Assembly: GCF_026625985.1 (NCBI RefSeq)
Contig: NZ_CP113116.1
Span: 3,224,001-3,288,000, forward strand
Reading direction: 5' to 3'
DNA: 64,000 nt
DNA from: Mycobacterium sp. Aquia_213
Lineage (GTDB): Bacteria > Actinomycetota > Actinomycetes > Mycobacteriales > Mycobacteriaceae
Both the position numbers and the translations under genes were made by a program. Below the pieces are notes generated by a model that had not been told where the DNA came from, did not search any database, and was given only the letters and a program-made list of their open reading frames with translations. Positions 1 through 10,794 of this stretch are shown piece after piece (the first letter of the stretch is position 1; the number at the start of each line of letters is the position of its first letter).

Positions 1-1963
<1,963 letters not shown>

Positions 1964-2094
1964 GCAACCTGGCCTTCCGTGCTGCCCGACCGAACGGGCA
2001 AAGCTGCGTAATCGCGCTTATCTGCAAGATATCGGCATCCCGGAAACGCGAACTCAACGGTTCGGCTGACCGCCTTCATTCGCTCCGCCGATCA

Positions 2095-3156
2095 TCAATG
2101 CCAGCGCAGCAATACGAGCTCCGAGCAGAAGCCGGGCCCCATCGCGAGCATCAGGCCCGGGCTTCCGCTGGGCGGCTTCTTGGCGATGGTGTCGCGCAGG
2201 ACATGCAGCACCGACGCCGACGAGAGGTTGCCGATCTCGCCGAGCGATCGCCACGTCAGTTCCAGGGCGTCCGGGGGCAGGCTCAGTGCCGCGGTGATCG
2301 CCTCGATCACCTTGGGACCGCCGGGGTGGCTGACAAAGGCGCCGATGTCCGTCGCGGTCAGGCCGTGCGCCCCGAGAAACTCGGTGACGTCGTCTTCGAT
2401 GTATTGCTCGACGACCGCCGCGACGTCCTTCGACAGCACCAGCTCGAAGCCCTCGGTGCCGACGTCGTAGCCCATCGTGCGCAACGAATCCGGGTACAGA
2501 TGGCTGCGCGAATCCAGCACGTCGGGGCCGCCGGCGCCGATCTGCGCGGCGCGATTCTCGCCGACGGCAACAACCGACGCGGCGCCGTCAGCAAACAGCG
2601 CGCTGCCGACCAGACCGGCCAGCGAGGGCTTGTATCCCGGGTAGGTCAGCGAGCAGAGCTCGACGGAGATCAGCGCGGCCACGCCATCCGGGTCGCCGCG
2701 CAGATAGTCGTTCAGCCGGGCCACACCGGCCGCCCCGGCCACGCAACCCAGGCCGAACAGCGGCACCCGCCGCACATCGTCGCGCAGCCCGAGCCGCCCG
2801 GCGATCCGGGCGTCGATGGACGGGACCGCCAACCCGGTGACCGTCGTCGTGATCAGCACGTCGAGGTCGCTCGGTTTGAGGCCCGCGTCGTCCAGCGCGC
2901 CGGACAGCGCCTCGCAGCCCAGCTCAACGGCGTTGTCGATGTAGATCTGGTTGGCCATACCGAAGTCGGTCAGCCGGGGATAGCGCTCCAGCGGGATGAC
3001 CAGATGGCGGCTGTTGACCTTGGCGCTGGTGTGCAGCTGCCGGACGATGTCCTCGTAGTCCTCAAACCCCGGAATGCTGAGGAAAAAGTCGGTGAGTTCG
3101 CGCTGGGAATAGCGATACGGCGGCAACGCGCCGGATACGCCTGCGATGACGCTCAT
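2095..3156 (-). CDS. pks10: Type III polyketide synthase (chalcone synthase-like)
   Basis: Homodimeric type III synthase of 353 residues, the length I recall for M. tuberculosis Pks10. The catalytic triad is complete: Cys138 (FGLGCVAGA), His277 (FVSHPGGPK) and Asn310 (GEIGNLSSASV). Family members extend acyl-CoA starters with malonyl-CoA; in mycobacteria they are linked to alkylpyrone or phenolic lipid metabolism. The frame stays open to 3285, but the ATG at 3156 (MSVIAGVSG) gives the family length and has a purine-rich AAGGGG/GGTGGGA stretch upstream. The extra 43 residues are arginine-rich and unlike any domain. It sits between argH and the modular synthase, all on one strand, so co-transcription with the synthase is plausible. 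Confidence 0.93.
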   Translation of the reverse strand: MSVIAGVSGALPPYRYSQRELTDFFLSIPGFEDYEDIVRQLHTSAKVNSRHLVIPLERYPRLTDFGMANQIYIDNAVELGCEALSGALDDAGLKPSDLDVLITTTVTGLAVPSIDARIAGRLGLRDDVRRVPLFGLGCVAGAAGVARLNDYLRGDPDGVAALISVELCSLTYPGYKPSLAGLVGSALFADGAASVVAVGENRAAQIGAGGPDVLDSRSHLYPDSLRTMGYDVGTEGFELVLSKDVAAVVEQYIEDDVTEFLGAHGLTATDIGAFVSHPGGPKVIEAITAALSLPPDALELTWRSLGEIGNLSSASVLHVLRDTIAKKPPSGSPGLMLAMGPGFCSELVLLRWH

Positions 3157-3306
3157 TGGTCCCACCCCTTGGTGACGAACATGCAGGTCGACGGGTTCAA
3201 CCCAGTGGCTACGAGCTGCTAGTTTATTCCTCCTTCGCCAGCGGCGCCGCAATAAGCCGCTGACCTGAGAGAATGGCCACAGCAAAGTGTGGTTCCGCGG
3301 CGCGAG

Positions 3307-4731
3307 TCAGCCTTCGAACTGTTCGGCCAGCCGCAACCGCAGCTGAGCAGAGCTGTCCAGGACGCCGCGCAATTGGACGGCGACCTGCCCGGGCGAGGTG
3401 CCGCCGCGGGCGTCGCGGGACGACACCGACCCCTCGACGGTCAGCACCTCACGGACCTGGGGCGTCAGCTCGGGGCTGATGGCCGCCAGCTCGTCGTCGG
3501 TCAGCTCCTCAAGCCCGACACTGCGGCCCTCGGCGGCGCGCACGGCGGCACCCGCGGCCTCGTGGGCCGACCGAAATGGCACTCCCTGGCGGACCAGCCA
3601 CTCGGCGATGTCGGTGGCCAGCGTGTAGCCGGCCGGCGCCAGCTCCGCCATGCGCTCGACGTGGAACGTCAGGCTGCCCACCAGCCCGGCCATCGCCGGC
3701 AACAACAGCTCCAGCTGGGCCACCGAATCGAACACCGGCTCCTTGTCTTCCTGCAGGTCACGGTTGTAGGCCAGCGGCAGCGCCTTCAGCGTCGCCAGCA
3801 GGCCGGCCAGGTTCCCGATCAGCCGCCCCGACTTACCGCGGGCCAGTTCGGCGATGTCCGGGTTCTTCTTCTGCGGCATGATCGAGCTGCCGGTCGACCA
3901 GGAATCGTGCAGCGTGACGTAGCCGAACTCCGTCGAGCTCCAGATGATGATGTCCTCGGCCAGCCGGGACAGGTCCACGCCGATCATGGCCAACACGAAC
4001 GCCGCCTCGGCAGCAAAGTCCCGGGCGGCGGTGGCGTCGACGGAATTGGCGGCGGCGGCCGTGAAACCCAGGTCCGCGGCGATCGCGTCGGGATCCAGGC
4101 CCAGCGACGACCCGGCCAGCGCTCCGGAGCCGTAGGGCGAGATCGCCGCGCGCTTGTCGAAGTCGGCGATGCGGTCCACGTCGCGCAGCAACGGGTGGGC
4201 GTGCGCGAGCAGGTGATGGGCCAGCAGGATCGGCTGGGCGGACTGCATGTGCGTCTTGCCGGGCATGACCGCCGTCGGATGGGCTTCGGCCTGGGCGGCC
4301 AGCGCAGCCACGACGTCCAGCGCCCCGGCGGCGACCCGGCGCACCGCGTCGCGCAGCCACATCCGGAACAGCGTGGCCACCTGGTCGTTGCGGGACCGGC
4401 CGGCCCGCAGCCGGCCACCCAAGTCGGGCCCGACCCGGTCGATCAGCCCCCGCTCCAGCGCGCCGTGCACGTCCTCGTCGGTCACCAGCGGGCCGAAACT
4501 GCCGTCGGCGATGTCCTCGGCGAGGCTGTCCAGCCCGACCAGCAGGCCGTCGCGCTGTTCCTCGGTGAGCAGGCCGGCCCGGAACAGCACGATGGTGTGC
4601 GCGCGCGACGCGATGATGTCGTAGGGCGCCAGCACCCAGTCGAAGTGGGTGGACTTGCTCAGCGCGGCCAGCGCGTCAGACGGACCGTCGGCGAACCGCC
4701 CGCCCCACAGCGAACCCTCGCGAGTGCTCAC
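3307..4731 (-). CDS. argH: Argininosuccinate lyase
   Basis: Last step of arginine synthesis: argininosuccinate to arginine plus fumarate. At 474 residues it is full length for the family. The fumarase/aspartase signature GSSIMPQKKNPD, whose serine-loop serine is the catalytic acid, is present, along with SRNDQVAT and the substrate-binding KTHMQSAQP stretch. The start is GTG at 4731, and its GTGA overlaps the argG stop, giving a 4-base overlap that implies translational coupling. It is the last gene of the arg operon. A 150-bp gap follows before pks10, with no clear terminator seen. The N-terminal MSTREGSLWGGRF matches actinobacterial ArgH starts. Confidence 0.97.
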   Translation of the reverse strand: MSTREGSLWGGRFADGPSDALAALSKSTHFDWVLAPYDIIASRAHTIVLFRAGLLTEEQRDGLLVGLDSLAEDIADGSFGPLVTDEDVHGALERGLIDRVGPDLGGRLRAGRSRNDQVATLFRMWLRDAVRRVAAGALDVVAALAAQAEAHPTAVMPGKTHMQSAQPILLAHHLLAHAHPLLRDVDRIADFDKRAAISPYGSGALAGSSLGLDPDAIAADLGFTAAAANSVDATAARDFAAEAAFVLAMIGVDLSRLAEDIIIWSSTEFGYVTLHDSWSTGSSIMPQKKNPDIAELARGKSGRLIGNLAGLLATLKALPLAYNRDLQEDKEPVFDSVAQLELLLPAMAGLVGSLTFHVERMAELAPAGYTLATDIAEWLVRQGVPFRSAHEAAGAAVRAAEGRSVGLEELTDDELAAISPELTPQVREVLTVEGSVSSRDARGGTSPGQVAVQLRGVLDSSAQLRLRLAEQFEG

Positions 4732-5951
4732 TGTTCTTCGGCGGCTTTTTCACCGGAAACCAAGTCCCGGCGGGCGGCGAGCTTGGAGGACAGGCCGTGC
4801 ACGTAGACGAAACCCTTCGCCTTCGACTGGTCGAAGGTGTCGCCCTCGTCGTAGGTGGCCAGGTTGAAGTCGTACAGCGATTCCGCGCTGCGCCGACCAT
4901 TGACCGCAATGTGCCCGCCGTGCAACACCAATCGGATTTCGCCGGACACGTGTTCCTGCGTCTTGGCGACGAACGACTCCAGCGCGATCTTCAGCGGCGA
5001 GTACCACAGTCCGTCGTACACCAGCTCGCCCCAACGCTGGTCGGTCTGCCGTTTGAACCGGGCCAGCTCGCGCTCCAGCGTGACGTGTTCGAGTTCGGTG
5101 TGGGCGGTGATCAGCACCATCGCGCCGGGCGCCTCGTAGATTTCGCGGCTCTTGATGCCCACCAGCCGGTCCTCGACGACGTCGAGGCGCCCGACGCCCT
5201 GGGCGCCGGCGCGCGCGTTGAGTTCCTCGATGGCTCCCAGCACCGTCACCGGCTTGCCGTCGATCGAGACCGGCACACCGCGCTCGAATCCGATGATCAC
5301 CTCGTCGGGCGTGCTCCAGTTGAGCGTGGGGTCTTCGGTGTAGGAGTAGACGTCCTTGGTGGGCGCGTTCCAAAGGTGTTCCAGGAAGCCGGTTTCCACC
5401 GCGCGGCCCCACACGTTCTGGTCGATCGAGAACGGCGAACGCTTGCTGACGTTGATCGGGATGTCGTTCTCTTCGGCGAACGCGATCGCCTTCTCCCGTG
5501 TCCACGCGTAGTCGCGGACCGGCGCCAGCACCTCCAAATCCGGTGCCAGCGAAGCGAATCCGACCTCGAACCGGACCTGGTCGTTGCCCTTGCCGGTACA
5601 GCCGTGCGCCACGATGCCGCCACCGTGCTCGCGGGCGGCGGCGACCAGGTGCTTGACGATCAGTGGCCGGCTGATCGCCGACACCAGCGGGTAGCGATCC
5701 ATGTAGAGCGCGTTGTTCAGGATGGTGGGCAGGCAGTACCCGTCCGCGAACTCGTCGCGGGCATCGACGACGACCGCCTCGACCGCGCCGCAGTCCAGCG
5801 CGCGCTGCCGAATGACGTCCATGTCCTCGCCGCCCTGGCCGAGGTCGATCGCGACCGCCACGACCTCACGGCCGGTCTCCTTGCCTATCCAGCTGATCGC
5901 CACCGAGGTGTCCAGACCGCCGGAATACGCCAGGATGACGCGCTCTGACAT
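4728..5951 (-). CDS. argG: Argininosuccinate synthase
   Basis: ATP-dependent condensation of citrulline and aspartate. 407 residues. The PP-loop SGGLDTS occurs at the N-terminus (AYSGGLDTSVAISW), with GCTGKGNDQVRFE and the conserved NVWGRAVE region further on. ATG at 5951 is preceded by a GGAG Shine-Dalgarno about 9 bases away, inside the 15-bp gap after argR. The 3' end overlaps argH by four bases. The cytosolic enzyme belongs to the arg operon and should be controlled by ArgR, encoded immediately upstream. Confidence 0.97.
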   Translation of the reverse strand: MSERVILAYSGGLDTSVAISWIGKETGREVVAVAIDLGQGGEDMDVIRQRALDCGAVEAVVVDARDEFADGYCLPTILNNALYMDRYPLVSAISRPLIVKHLVAAAREHGGGIVAHGCTGKGNDQVRFEVGFASLAPDLEVLAPVRDYAWTREKAIAFAEENDIPINVSKRSPFSIDQNVWGRAVETGFLEHLWNAPTKDVYSYTEDPTLNWSTPDEVIIGFERGVPVSIDGKPVTVLGAIEELNARAGAQGVGRLDVVEDRLVGIKSREIYEAPGAMVLITAHTELEHVTLERELARFKRQTDQRWGELVYDGLWYSPLKIALESFVAKTQEHVSGEIRLVLHGGHIAVNGRRSAESLYDFNLATYDEGDTFDQSKAKGFVYVHGLSSKLAARRDLVSGEKAAEEQ

Positions 5952-5966
5952 GAATCAATCTCCAAA

Positions 5967-6461
5967 CTATTTGAGGTTTTCCAGAGTTCGGGCCAGCTCG
6001 GCGCCGGTCATCGGCTCCCGAGCGGCCACGAAGAGAGTGTCATCACCGGCGATGGTGCCGACGACGTACGGTAGCGCCGCACGATCGATTGCGCTGGCTA
6101 AATAGTCAGCTGCGCCCGGCGGAGTTCGCAGCACGGCCAGGTTCGCGCTGGCATCCGTGGACACCAGCAGCTCGCTCAGCAGCCGCGACAGCCGCGCGGT
6201 GCCCCCGGACACGCCGCGCACCGGGCTGCCGTCCTCCGGGACAATGTAGACCCCGACGCCGCCGTCGGCGCCGCGCAGCTTCACCGCGCCGAGCTCTTCG
6301 AGATCGCGCGACAGGGTGGCCTGGGTGACGTCGATGCCCTCGTCGGCCAGCCGTACCGCCAGCTCGCTCTGGCTGCTGATCGACGACGACGACAGGATCG
6401 CCACGATGCGGGCCTGCCGCCCTGCCCGGGTGGTCTCGGCGGTGGCCTTGCTCCGCGTCAT
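5967..6461 (-). CDS. argR: Arginine repressor
   Basis: 164-residue transcriptional regulator of arginine synthesis. The N-terminal winged helix-turn-helix covers about residues 15-80 (SQSELAVRLADEGIDVTQATLSRDLEELG). The C-terminal hexamerisation and arginine-binding domain carries the GTIAGDDT motif, whose acidic pair contacts arginine. The ATG at 6461 (MTRSKATAE) was chosen because a GGAGGAG Shine-Dalgarno lies seven bases upstream; the open frame continues to 6518 but through repeat sequence. Placement inside the operon it controls allows autoregulation. A 73-bp gap separates it from argF and is almost wholly filled by the repeat described at 6462-6530. Confidence 0.95.
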   Translation of the reverse strand: MTRSKATAETTRAGRQARIVAILSSSSISSQSELAVRLADEGIDVTQATLSRDLEELGAVKLRGADGGVGVYIVPEDGSPVRGVSGGTARLSRLLSELLVSTDASANLAVLRTPPGAADYLASAIDRAALPYVVGTIAGDDTLFVAAREPMTGAELARTLENLK

Positions 6462-6530
6462 TGCGCCGCTCCTCCGCATCGCTGCGTCCCCCGCAAGCGG
6501 GAGGTGCCCCCACTGCATCGTCGACGGCGC
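6462..6530. repeat. Short intergenic repeat, copy A (carries argR Shine-Dalgarno)
   Basis: This copy and 8651-8690 share a 21-base core (6466-6486 versus 8656-8676, one mismatch) and an identical 11-base block CTGCATCGTCG (6513-6523 versus 8679-8689). Copy A carries 26 bases between the blocks, including the palindrome CCCGC-aa-GCGGG (6490-6501); copy B has only two bases there. Read on the minus strand, the core contains GGAGGAG seven bases before the argR ATG, so the repeat forms the ribosome-binding site. Confidence 0.7.
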
Positions 6531-6534
6531 GGCG

Positions 6535-7461
6535 TCATCGGGACCGCTCCAGCAGCCACACCAGCAGCGCCTTCTGGGCGTGCAGCCGGTTTTCGGCCTC
6601 GTCCCACACCGCGCTGGCCAGCCCGTCCATCACCTCGTCGGTGATCTCGTCGCCGCGGTGCGCCGGAAGGCAGTGCAGCACAATGGCTTCCGCGTTCGCC
6701 AGGCCCAGCAACCGGGTGTTGACCTGGAACGGCCGAAACGGTTCGACCCGGTCCAGCCCGTCGGCTTCTTGTCCCATCGACGTCCAGGTGTCGGTCACCA
6801 ACACGTCGGCACCCGCGGCGGCGCCGTCGGCGTCGGCGGTCACGGTGACCGAGGCGCCGGTGTCCGCGGCGCGCCGCTCGGCGGCGGCCACCACGGCCTG
6901 GTCCGGCGTGAAACCGTCCGGGGCCGCGATAGTGACGTGCATCCCGGCGGTGACCGCGCCGAGCATCAACGAATGCGCCATGTTGTTGGCGCCGTCGCCG
7001 AAGTAGGACAGCGCTAGGCCCGGCAGCGATCCCTTGTGCTCGGCGATGGTCTGCAGATCGGCCAGCACCTGGCAGGGGTGGAACTCGTTGGACAGCGCGT
7101 TGACCACCGGCACCGTCGCGGTCGAGGCCATGGCCTCTAACCGGTCCTGCCCGAAGGTCCGCCACACGATCGCGTCGACGTAGCGGGACAGCACCTGCGC
7201 GGTGTCCTGCAACGTCTCGTCGCGGCCCAGCTGGGTGCTGCTGCTGTCGACGACGACGGGGTGGCCACCCAGCTGCGCGATGCCCACCTCGAAGGAGAAC
7301 CGGGTGCGGGTGGAGTTCTTGTCGAACAGCACCGCGACGCCGCGCGGCCCGTCGAGCGGACGCCGGCTGAACGGGTTCTTCTTCAGCTCCGCGGCCAGCT
7401 CGAGGACCTCGGCCTGTTCGGCCGGCGACAGGTCGTCGTCGCGCAGGAAGTGTCTAGGCAC
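6535..7461 (-). CDS. argF: Ornithine carbamoyltransferase
   Basis: Makes citrulline from ornithine and carbamoyl phosphate. 308 residues. The carbamoyl-phosphate loop STRTRFSFE, the HPCQVLAD motif and the C-terminal HCLPAHRG ornithine-binding loop are all present. The start is GTG at 7461 (GTGCCTAGA), which lies within the end of argD and overlaps it by eight bases, so translation is probably coupled. Cytosolic, trimeric in the family. Confidence 0.97.
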   Translation of the reverse strand: MPRHFLRDDDLSPAEQAEVLELAAELKKNPFSRRPLDGPRGVAVLFDKNSTRTRFSFEVGIAQLGGHPVVVDSSSTQLGRDETLQDTAQVLSRYVDAIVWRTFGQDRLEAMASTATVPVVNALSNEFHPCQVLADLQTIAEHKGSLPGLALSYFGDGANNMAHSLMLGAVTAGMHVTIAAPDGFTPDQAVVAAAERRAADTGASVTVTADADGAAAGADVLVTDTWTSMGQEADGLDRVEPFRPFQVNTRLLGLANAEAIVLHCLPAHRGDEITDEVMDGLASAVWDEAENRLHAQKALLVWLLERSR

Positions 7462-8650
7462 CTGCGCCCACCGCCTCGAGAATGCCCGGCAGCGCGGTGA
7501 GGAAGCTGTCGATCTGGGCTTCGGTGATCACCAGCGGCGGCGCCAACCGGATCACGTCGGGTCCGGTGGCGTTGACCAGGAAGCCGGCGTCGCGCGCGGC
7601 GGCCTCGACGGCCTTGGCGCGCGGGGCGGTCAGCACCACGCCGCACAACAGGCCACGGCCGCGGGTGTGGTCGATCAGCGGGTGGCCCAGGGATTCGATC
7701 CCCTGGCGCAGCGACTTGCCCAACACCTCGGCACGCCGGATCAGGTCGTCGTCGACCAGCACCCGCAGCACCGCACGGGCGGCGGCCGTGCACACCGGGT
7801 TGCCGCCGAAGGTGCTGCCGTGCAGGCCGGGTGTCAACAGTTCGGCCGCGGGCCCGACGGCCAGCACCGCTCCGATCGGCAGTCCGCCGCCGAGCCCCTT
7901 GGCCAGGGTCACCACATCGGGGGTGATGCCGTCGTGCTGATGTGCGAAAAAGGCTCCGGTGCGCCCGATTCCGGTCTGCACCTCGTCGAGCACCAGCAGG
8001 GCGCCGTGCCGGGCGGTGATCTCGCGCGCCGCCGCCAGGTAGCCCTCGGGCGGGACGACGACACCGCTCTCCCCCATGATCGGCTCCAGGAATACCGCCG
8101 CGGTGTCGTCGCCGACGGCGGCCGCCAGCGCGTCGGCGTCGCCGTAGGGCACATGCGTGATGTCGCCGGGCAACGGCTCGAACGGCGCCTGCTTGGCCGG
8201 CTGGCCGGTCAGCGCGAGCGAGCCCATCGTGCGACCGTGGAAACCCTCTTGCGCGGCAACCAATTTCGTGCGACCGGTGAGCCGGGACAACTTGAACGCC
8301 ATCTCGTTGGCTTCGGTGCCCGAATTGCAGAAGAACACCCGGGTCGGGGTGTCGGTGCCGAGCGCGGCCACCAATTCCTCGGCCAGCGCGACACCGGGTT
8401 CGGTGGCGTACAGGTTCGAGGTGTGCCCCAGCGTCGAGAGCTGCTGCGTGACGGCCTCGACCAGGGCCGGGTGACCATGGCCGAGCACGTTGACCGCGAT
8501 GCCGGCAAGCAGGTCGAGGTAGCTCTTGCCGTCCACATCGGTGACCACGGCGCCCGCGCCACTGGCCAATGCCACCGGCGGGGTGCCGTAGTTGTTCATC
8601 ATCACGGCTTCCCACCGCTGCCGCATGGTGTCGGTGTTCGTCTTAGTCAA
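7454..8650 (-). CDS. argD: Acetylornithine aminotransferase
   Basis: PLP enzyme converting N-acetylglutamate semialdehyde to N-acetylornithine. 398 residues, class III aminotransferase fold. The PLP lysine lies in TLAKGLGGGLPIGA, with LVLDEVQTGIGRTG upstream of it and FCNSGTEANE near the N-terminus. The start is taken as TTG at 8650 (MTKTNTDTM), because an AGGAG sits eight bases upstream, supplied by repeat copy B. An ATG at 8626 is the alternative. The 3' end overlaps argF by eight bases. Confidence 0.96.
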   Translation of the reverse strand: MTKTNTDTMRQRWEAVMMNNYGTPPVALASGAGAVVTDVDGKSYLDLLAGIAVNVLGHGHPALVEAVTQQLSTLGHTSNLYATEPGVALAEELVAALGTDTPTRVFFCNSGTEANEMAFKLSRLTGRTKLVAAQEGFHGRTMGSLALTGQPAKQAPFEPLPGDITHVPYGDADALAAAVGDDTAAVFLEPIMGESGVVVPPEGYLAAAREITARHGALLVLDEVQTGIGRTGAFFAHQHDGITPDVVTLAKGLGGGLPIGAVLAVGPAAELLTPGLHGSTFGGNPVCTAAARAVLRVLVDDDLIRRAEVLGKSLRQGIESLGHPLIDHTRGRGLLCGVVLTAPRAKAVEAAARDAGFLVNATGPDVIRLAPPLVITEAQIDSFLTALPGILEAVGAGA

Positions 8651-8690
8651 TGGTGCCGCTCCTCAGCATCGCTGCGCTCTGCATCGTCGT
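8651..8690. repeat. Short intergenic repeat, copy B (carries argD Shine-Dalgarno)
   Basis: Second copy of the repeat at 6462-6530, shortened by loss or non-gain of the central palindrome. It fills nearly all of the 42-bp argB-argD gap and abuts the argD start. Its minus-strand GAGGAG is correctly spaced to initiate at TTG 8650. Confidence 0.7.
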
Positions 8691-8692
8691 CG

Positions 8693-9583
8693 TCACGCGG
8701 GCACCACCTTGGTGCCGGTGCCTTCCGGGGTGAAGAGTTCCACCAGCACGCAGTGCTGGACCCGGCCGTCGATGACGTGGGCGCTGGGCACACCCCCCGC
8801 GACGGCACGAAGGCAGGCCTCGACTTTCGGGATCATGCCGGACTCGAAGGTGGGCAGCAGTTGGGTCAAGCTCGCCGTATCGATCTCGCTGACCAACGAG
8901 TCGCGATCCGGCCAGTCGGTGTATATGCCCTCTACATCGGTGAGCATCAACAGTTTTTCGGCTCCCAGCGCTTCGGCCAGCGCCGCCGCGGCGGTGTCGG
9001 CGTTGATATTGTGCACCACACCCTCGGCATCCGGCGCGAGCGTCGATACCACCGGAATACGCCGTGCCGCAATCAGATCCAGCACTGCGGCGGTGTTGAC
9101 CCGATCGACGTCGCCGACCAGGCCGATGTCGGTGACCACGCCGTCGAGGGTGACGCTGCGCCGCACCGCGGTGAACAGCTGAGCGTCCTCGCCGGTGATG
9201 CCCACGGCGTACGGCCCGTGAGCGTTGATCAAGTTGACCAGTTCGCGTCCCACCTGTCCGAACAGCACCATCCGCGCGACATCGAGGACTTCCGGTGTGG
9301 TGACCCGGAATCCGCCCTTGAAGTCACCCTTGTCGATGCCGAGCCGGCGCAGCATGGCGGTGATCTGCGGCCCACCGCCGTGCACGACCACGGGGTGGAT
9401 TCCGCAGTTGCGCAGGAACGCCATGTCGGCGGCGAACGCCTGGCGCAGCGACTCGTCGATCATCGCGTTGCCGCCGTACTTGACCACGACGATTTTGCCG
9501 TGCAACTGCTTGAGCCAGGGCAACGCCTCGGCCAGTACCTGCGCCTTGGCCTGGGTGGGTAAGTCGTCGACGTTCGTCGTCAT
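8693..9583 (-). CDS. argB: Acetylglutamate kinase
   Basis: Phosphorylates N-acetylglutamate; in actinobacteria this is the arginine-feedback step. 296 residues, amino-acid kinase fold. The N-terminal KYGGNAM phosphate loop, VVHGGGPQI substrate loop and the NINADTAAAALAEALGAEKL nucleotide-binding stretch are visible. The ATG at 9583 overlaps the argJ stop as ATGA. The long N-terminal helix typical of arginine-inhibited hexameric kinases (residues 1-25, QAKAQVLAEALPWLKQL) is present, which suggests feedback control. Confidence 0.97.
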   Translation of the reverse strand: MTTNVDDLPTQAKAQVLAEALPWLKQLHGKIVVVKYGGNAMIDESLRQAFAADMAFLRNCGIHPVVVHGGGPQITAMLRRLGIDKGDFKGGFRVTTPEVLDVARMVLFGQVGRELVNLINAHGPYAVGITGEDAQLFTAVRRSVTLDGVVTDIGLVGDVDRVNTAAVLDLIAARRIPVVSTLAPDAEGVVHNINADTAAAALAEALGAEKLLMLTDVEGIYTDWPDRDSLVSEIDTASLTQLLPTFESGMIPKVEACLRAVAGGVPSAHVIDGRVQHCVLVELFTPEGTGTKVVPA

Positions 9584-10794
9584 GTGCTGTAGGCCGAATT
9601 CTCTTCGACGTAGGCGTGCGACAGATCGGTGGTGCGGATCGCGGCGTAGCCGTCGCCGAGGCCGAGGTCGACGATGACGTCGATGTCGGTCCCGGACAGG
9701 TCCACGTCGCGCGAACCCGGAGCGCCGGTACCATTGACGCAGACGGTAAACCCGTTGAACGACACGGTGATTCGATCAGGGTCAATGGTGACTCCGGGCG
9801 CCAGGCCGACGGCCGCCACCACCCGGCCCCAGTTGGGATCCGACCCGAACATCGCGGTCTTGACCAGGCTGTCGCGGGCGACCGCGCGCGCGGCCAAGAA
9901 GGCGTCGTCCTCCGAGCGGGCGCCGATCACCGTCACGATGACGCGCTTGGTCACGCCCTCGGCGTCGGCTTGCAGCTGCGCGCACAGGTCATCGCAGACC
10001 TGCCGCACCGCCTCGTCGAGCTCGGCCTGCGACGGCGCGACCCCGCTGGCGCCGGAGGCCAGCAGCAGCACGGTGTCGTTGGTCGAACAGCAGCCGTCGA
10101 TGTCGAGCCGATCGAAGGTGCGCAGGCTCGCCCGGCGCAGCGCCTGGTCAAGCGCCGTGGCGTCGGCGACGGCGTCGGTGGTCAGCACGCACAGCATCGT
10201 GGCCAGCGATGGCGCCATCATGCCCGCACCCTTGGCCATGCCGCCGACCGTCCAGTTGTTTTGATGATGCAGCGCAACCTTTTTGGGCACCGTGTCGGTG
10301 GTCATGATGGCCTGCGCAGCCTCGTCGCCGCCGCTGAGCCCACCATGCATTTCGTGCACGATGTGTGTGACGCCCTCGAGCACCTTATCCATCGGCAACC
10401 GGTCGCCGATGATCCCGGTGGAGCACACGGCGACCTCGACCGCGCCGGTCTCGGTGCCCCAGTCCGACAATGCGGTCGCGACCGCTTCGGCGGTCGCGTG
10501 GCTGTCCTGGAAGCCGCCCGGCCCGGTGCAGGCGTTGGCGCCCCCGGAGTTGAGGATCACCGCGCGCAGCGCTCCGGTGGTGAGCACCTGCTGGGTCCAG
10601 AGCACCGGCGCGGCCTTGACCTGGTTGCGGGTGAACACCCCGGCGGCCGCATAGTCGGGTCCTTCGTTGAAGACCAGTGCCAGGTCGGGTGCCCCGGAAG
10701 CCTTGATTCCGGCCGCGATTCCGGCCGCGCGAAAGCCGGCGGCCGCGGTGACACCTTGGGTGCGCACCAGCCGCGTCGCGCCCTCGTCGGTCAC
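9580..10794 (-). CDS. argJ: Bifunctional ornithine acetyltransferase / N-acetylglutamate synthase
   Basis: Recycles the acetyl group from N-acetylornithine to glutamate. 404 residues from GTG at 10794, which overlaps the argC stop as GTGA. The autocatalytic cleavage site is visible as KGAGMMAPSLATML, with the nucleophilic Thr at about residue 199 that becomes the N-terminus of the beta chain. The frame is open far upstream to 11904, but that stretch is the antisense-free shadow of argC in another frame and is not coding. Together with argC, B and D it forms the cyclic acetylated pathway. Confidence 0.96.
   Translation of the reverse strand: MTDEGATRLVRTQGVTAAAGFRAAGIAAGIKASGAPDLALVFNEGPDYAAAGVFTRNQVKAAPVLWTQQVLTTGALRAVILNSGGANACTGPGGFQDSHATAEAVATALSDWGTETGAVEVAVCSTGIIGDRLPMDKVLEGVTHIVHEMHGGLSGGDEAAQAIMTTDTVPKKVALHHQNNWTVGGMAKGAGMMAPSLATMLCVLTTDAVADATALDQALRRASLRTFDRLDIDGCCSTNDTVLLLASGASGVAPSQAELDEAVRQVCDDLCAQLQADAEGVTKRVIVTVIGARSEDDAFLAARAVARDSLVKTAMFGSDPNWGRVVAAVGLAPGVTIDPDRITVSFNGFTVCVNGTGAPGSRDVDLSGTDIDVIVDLGLGDGYAAIRTTDLSHAYVEENSAYST

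Noticed and set aside
7202..9562. 786-residue open frame on the plus strand
   Set aside because: Antisense to argF, argD and argB, whose motifs are unmistakable. The frame is Arg/Gln/His-rich, as expected when high-GC coding DNA is read on the wrong strand.
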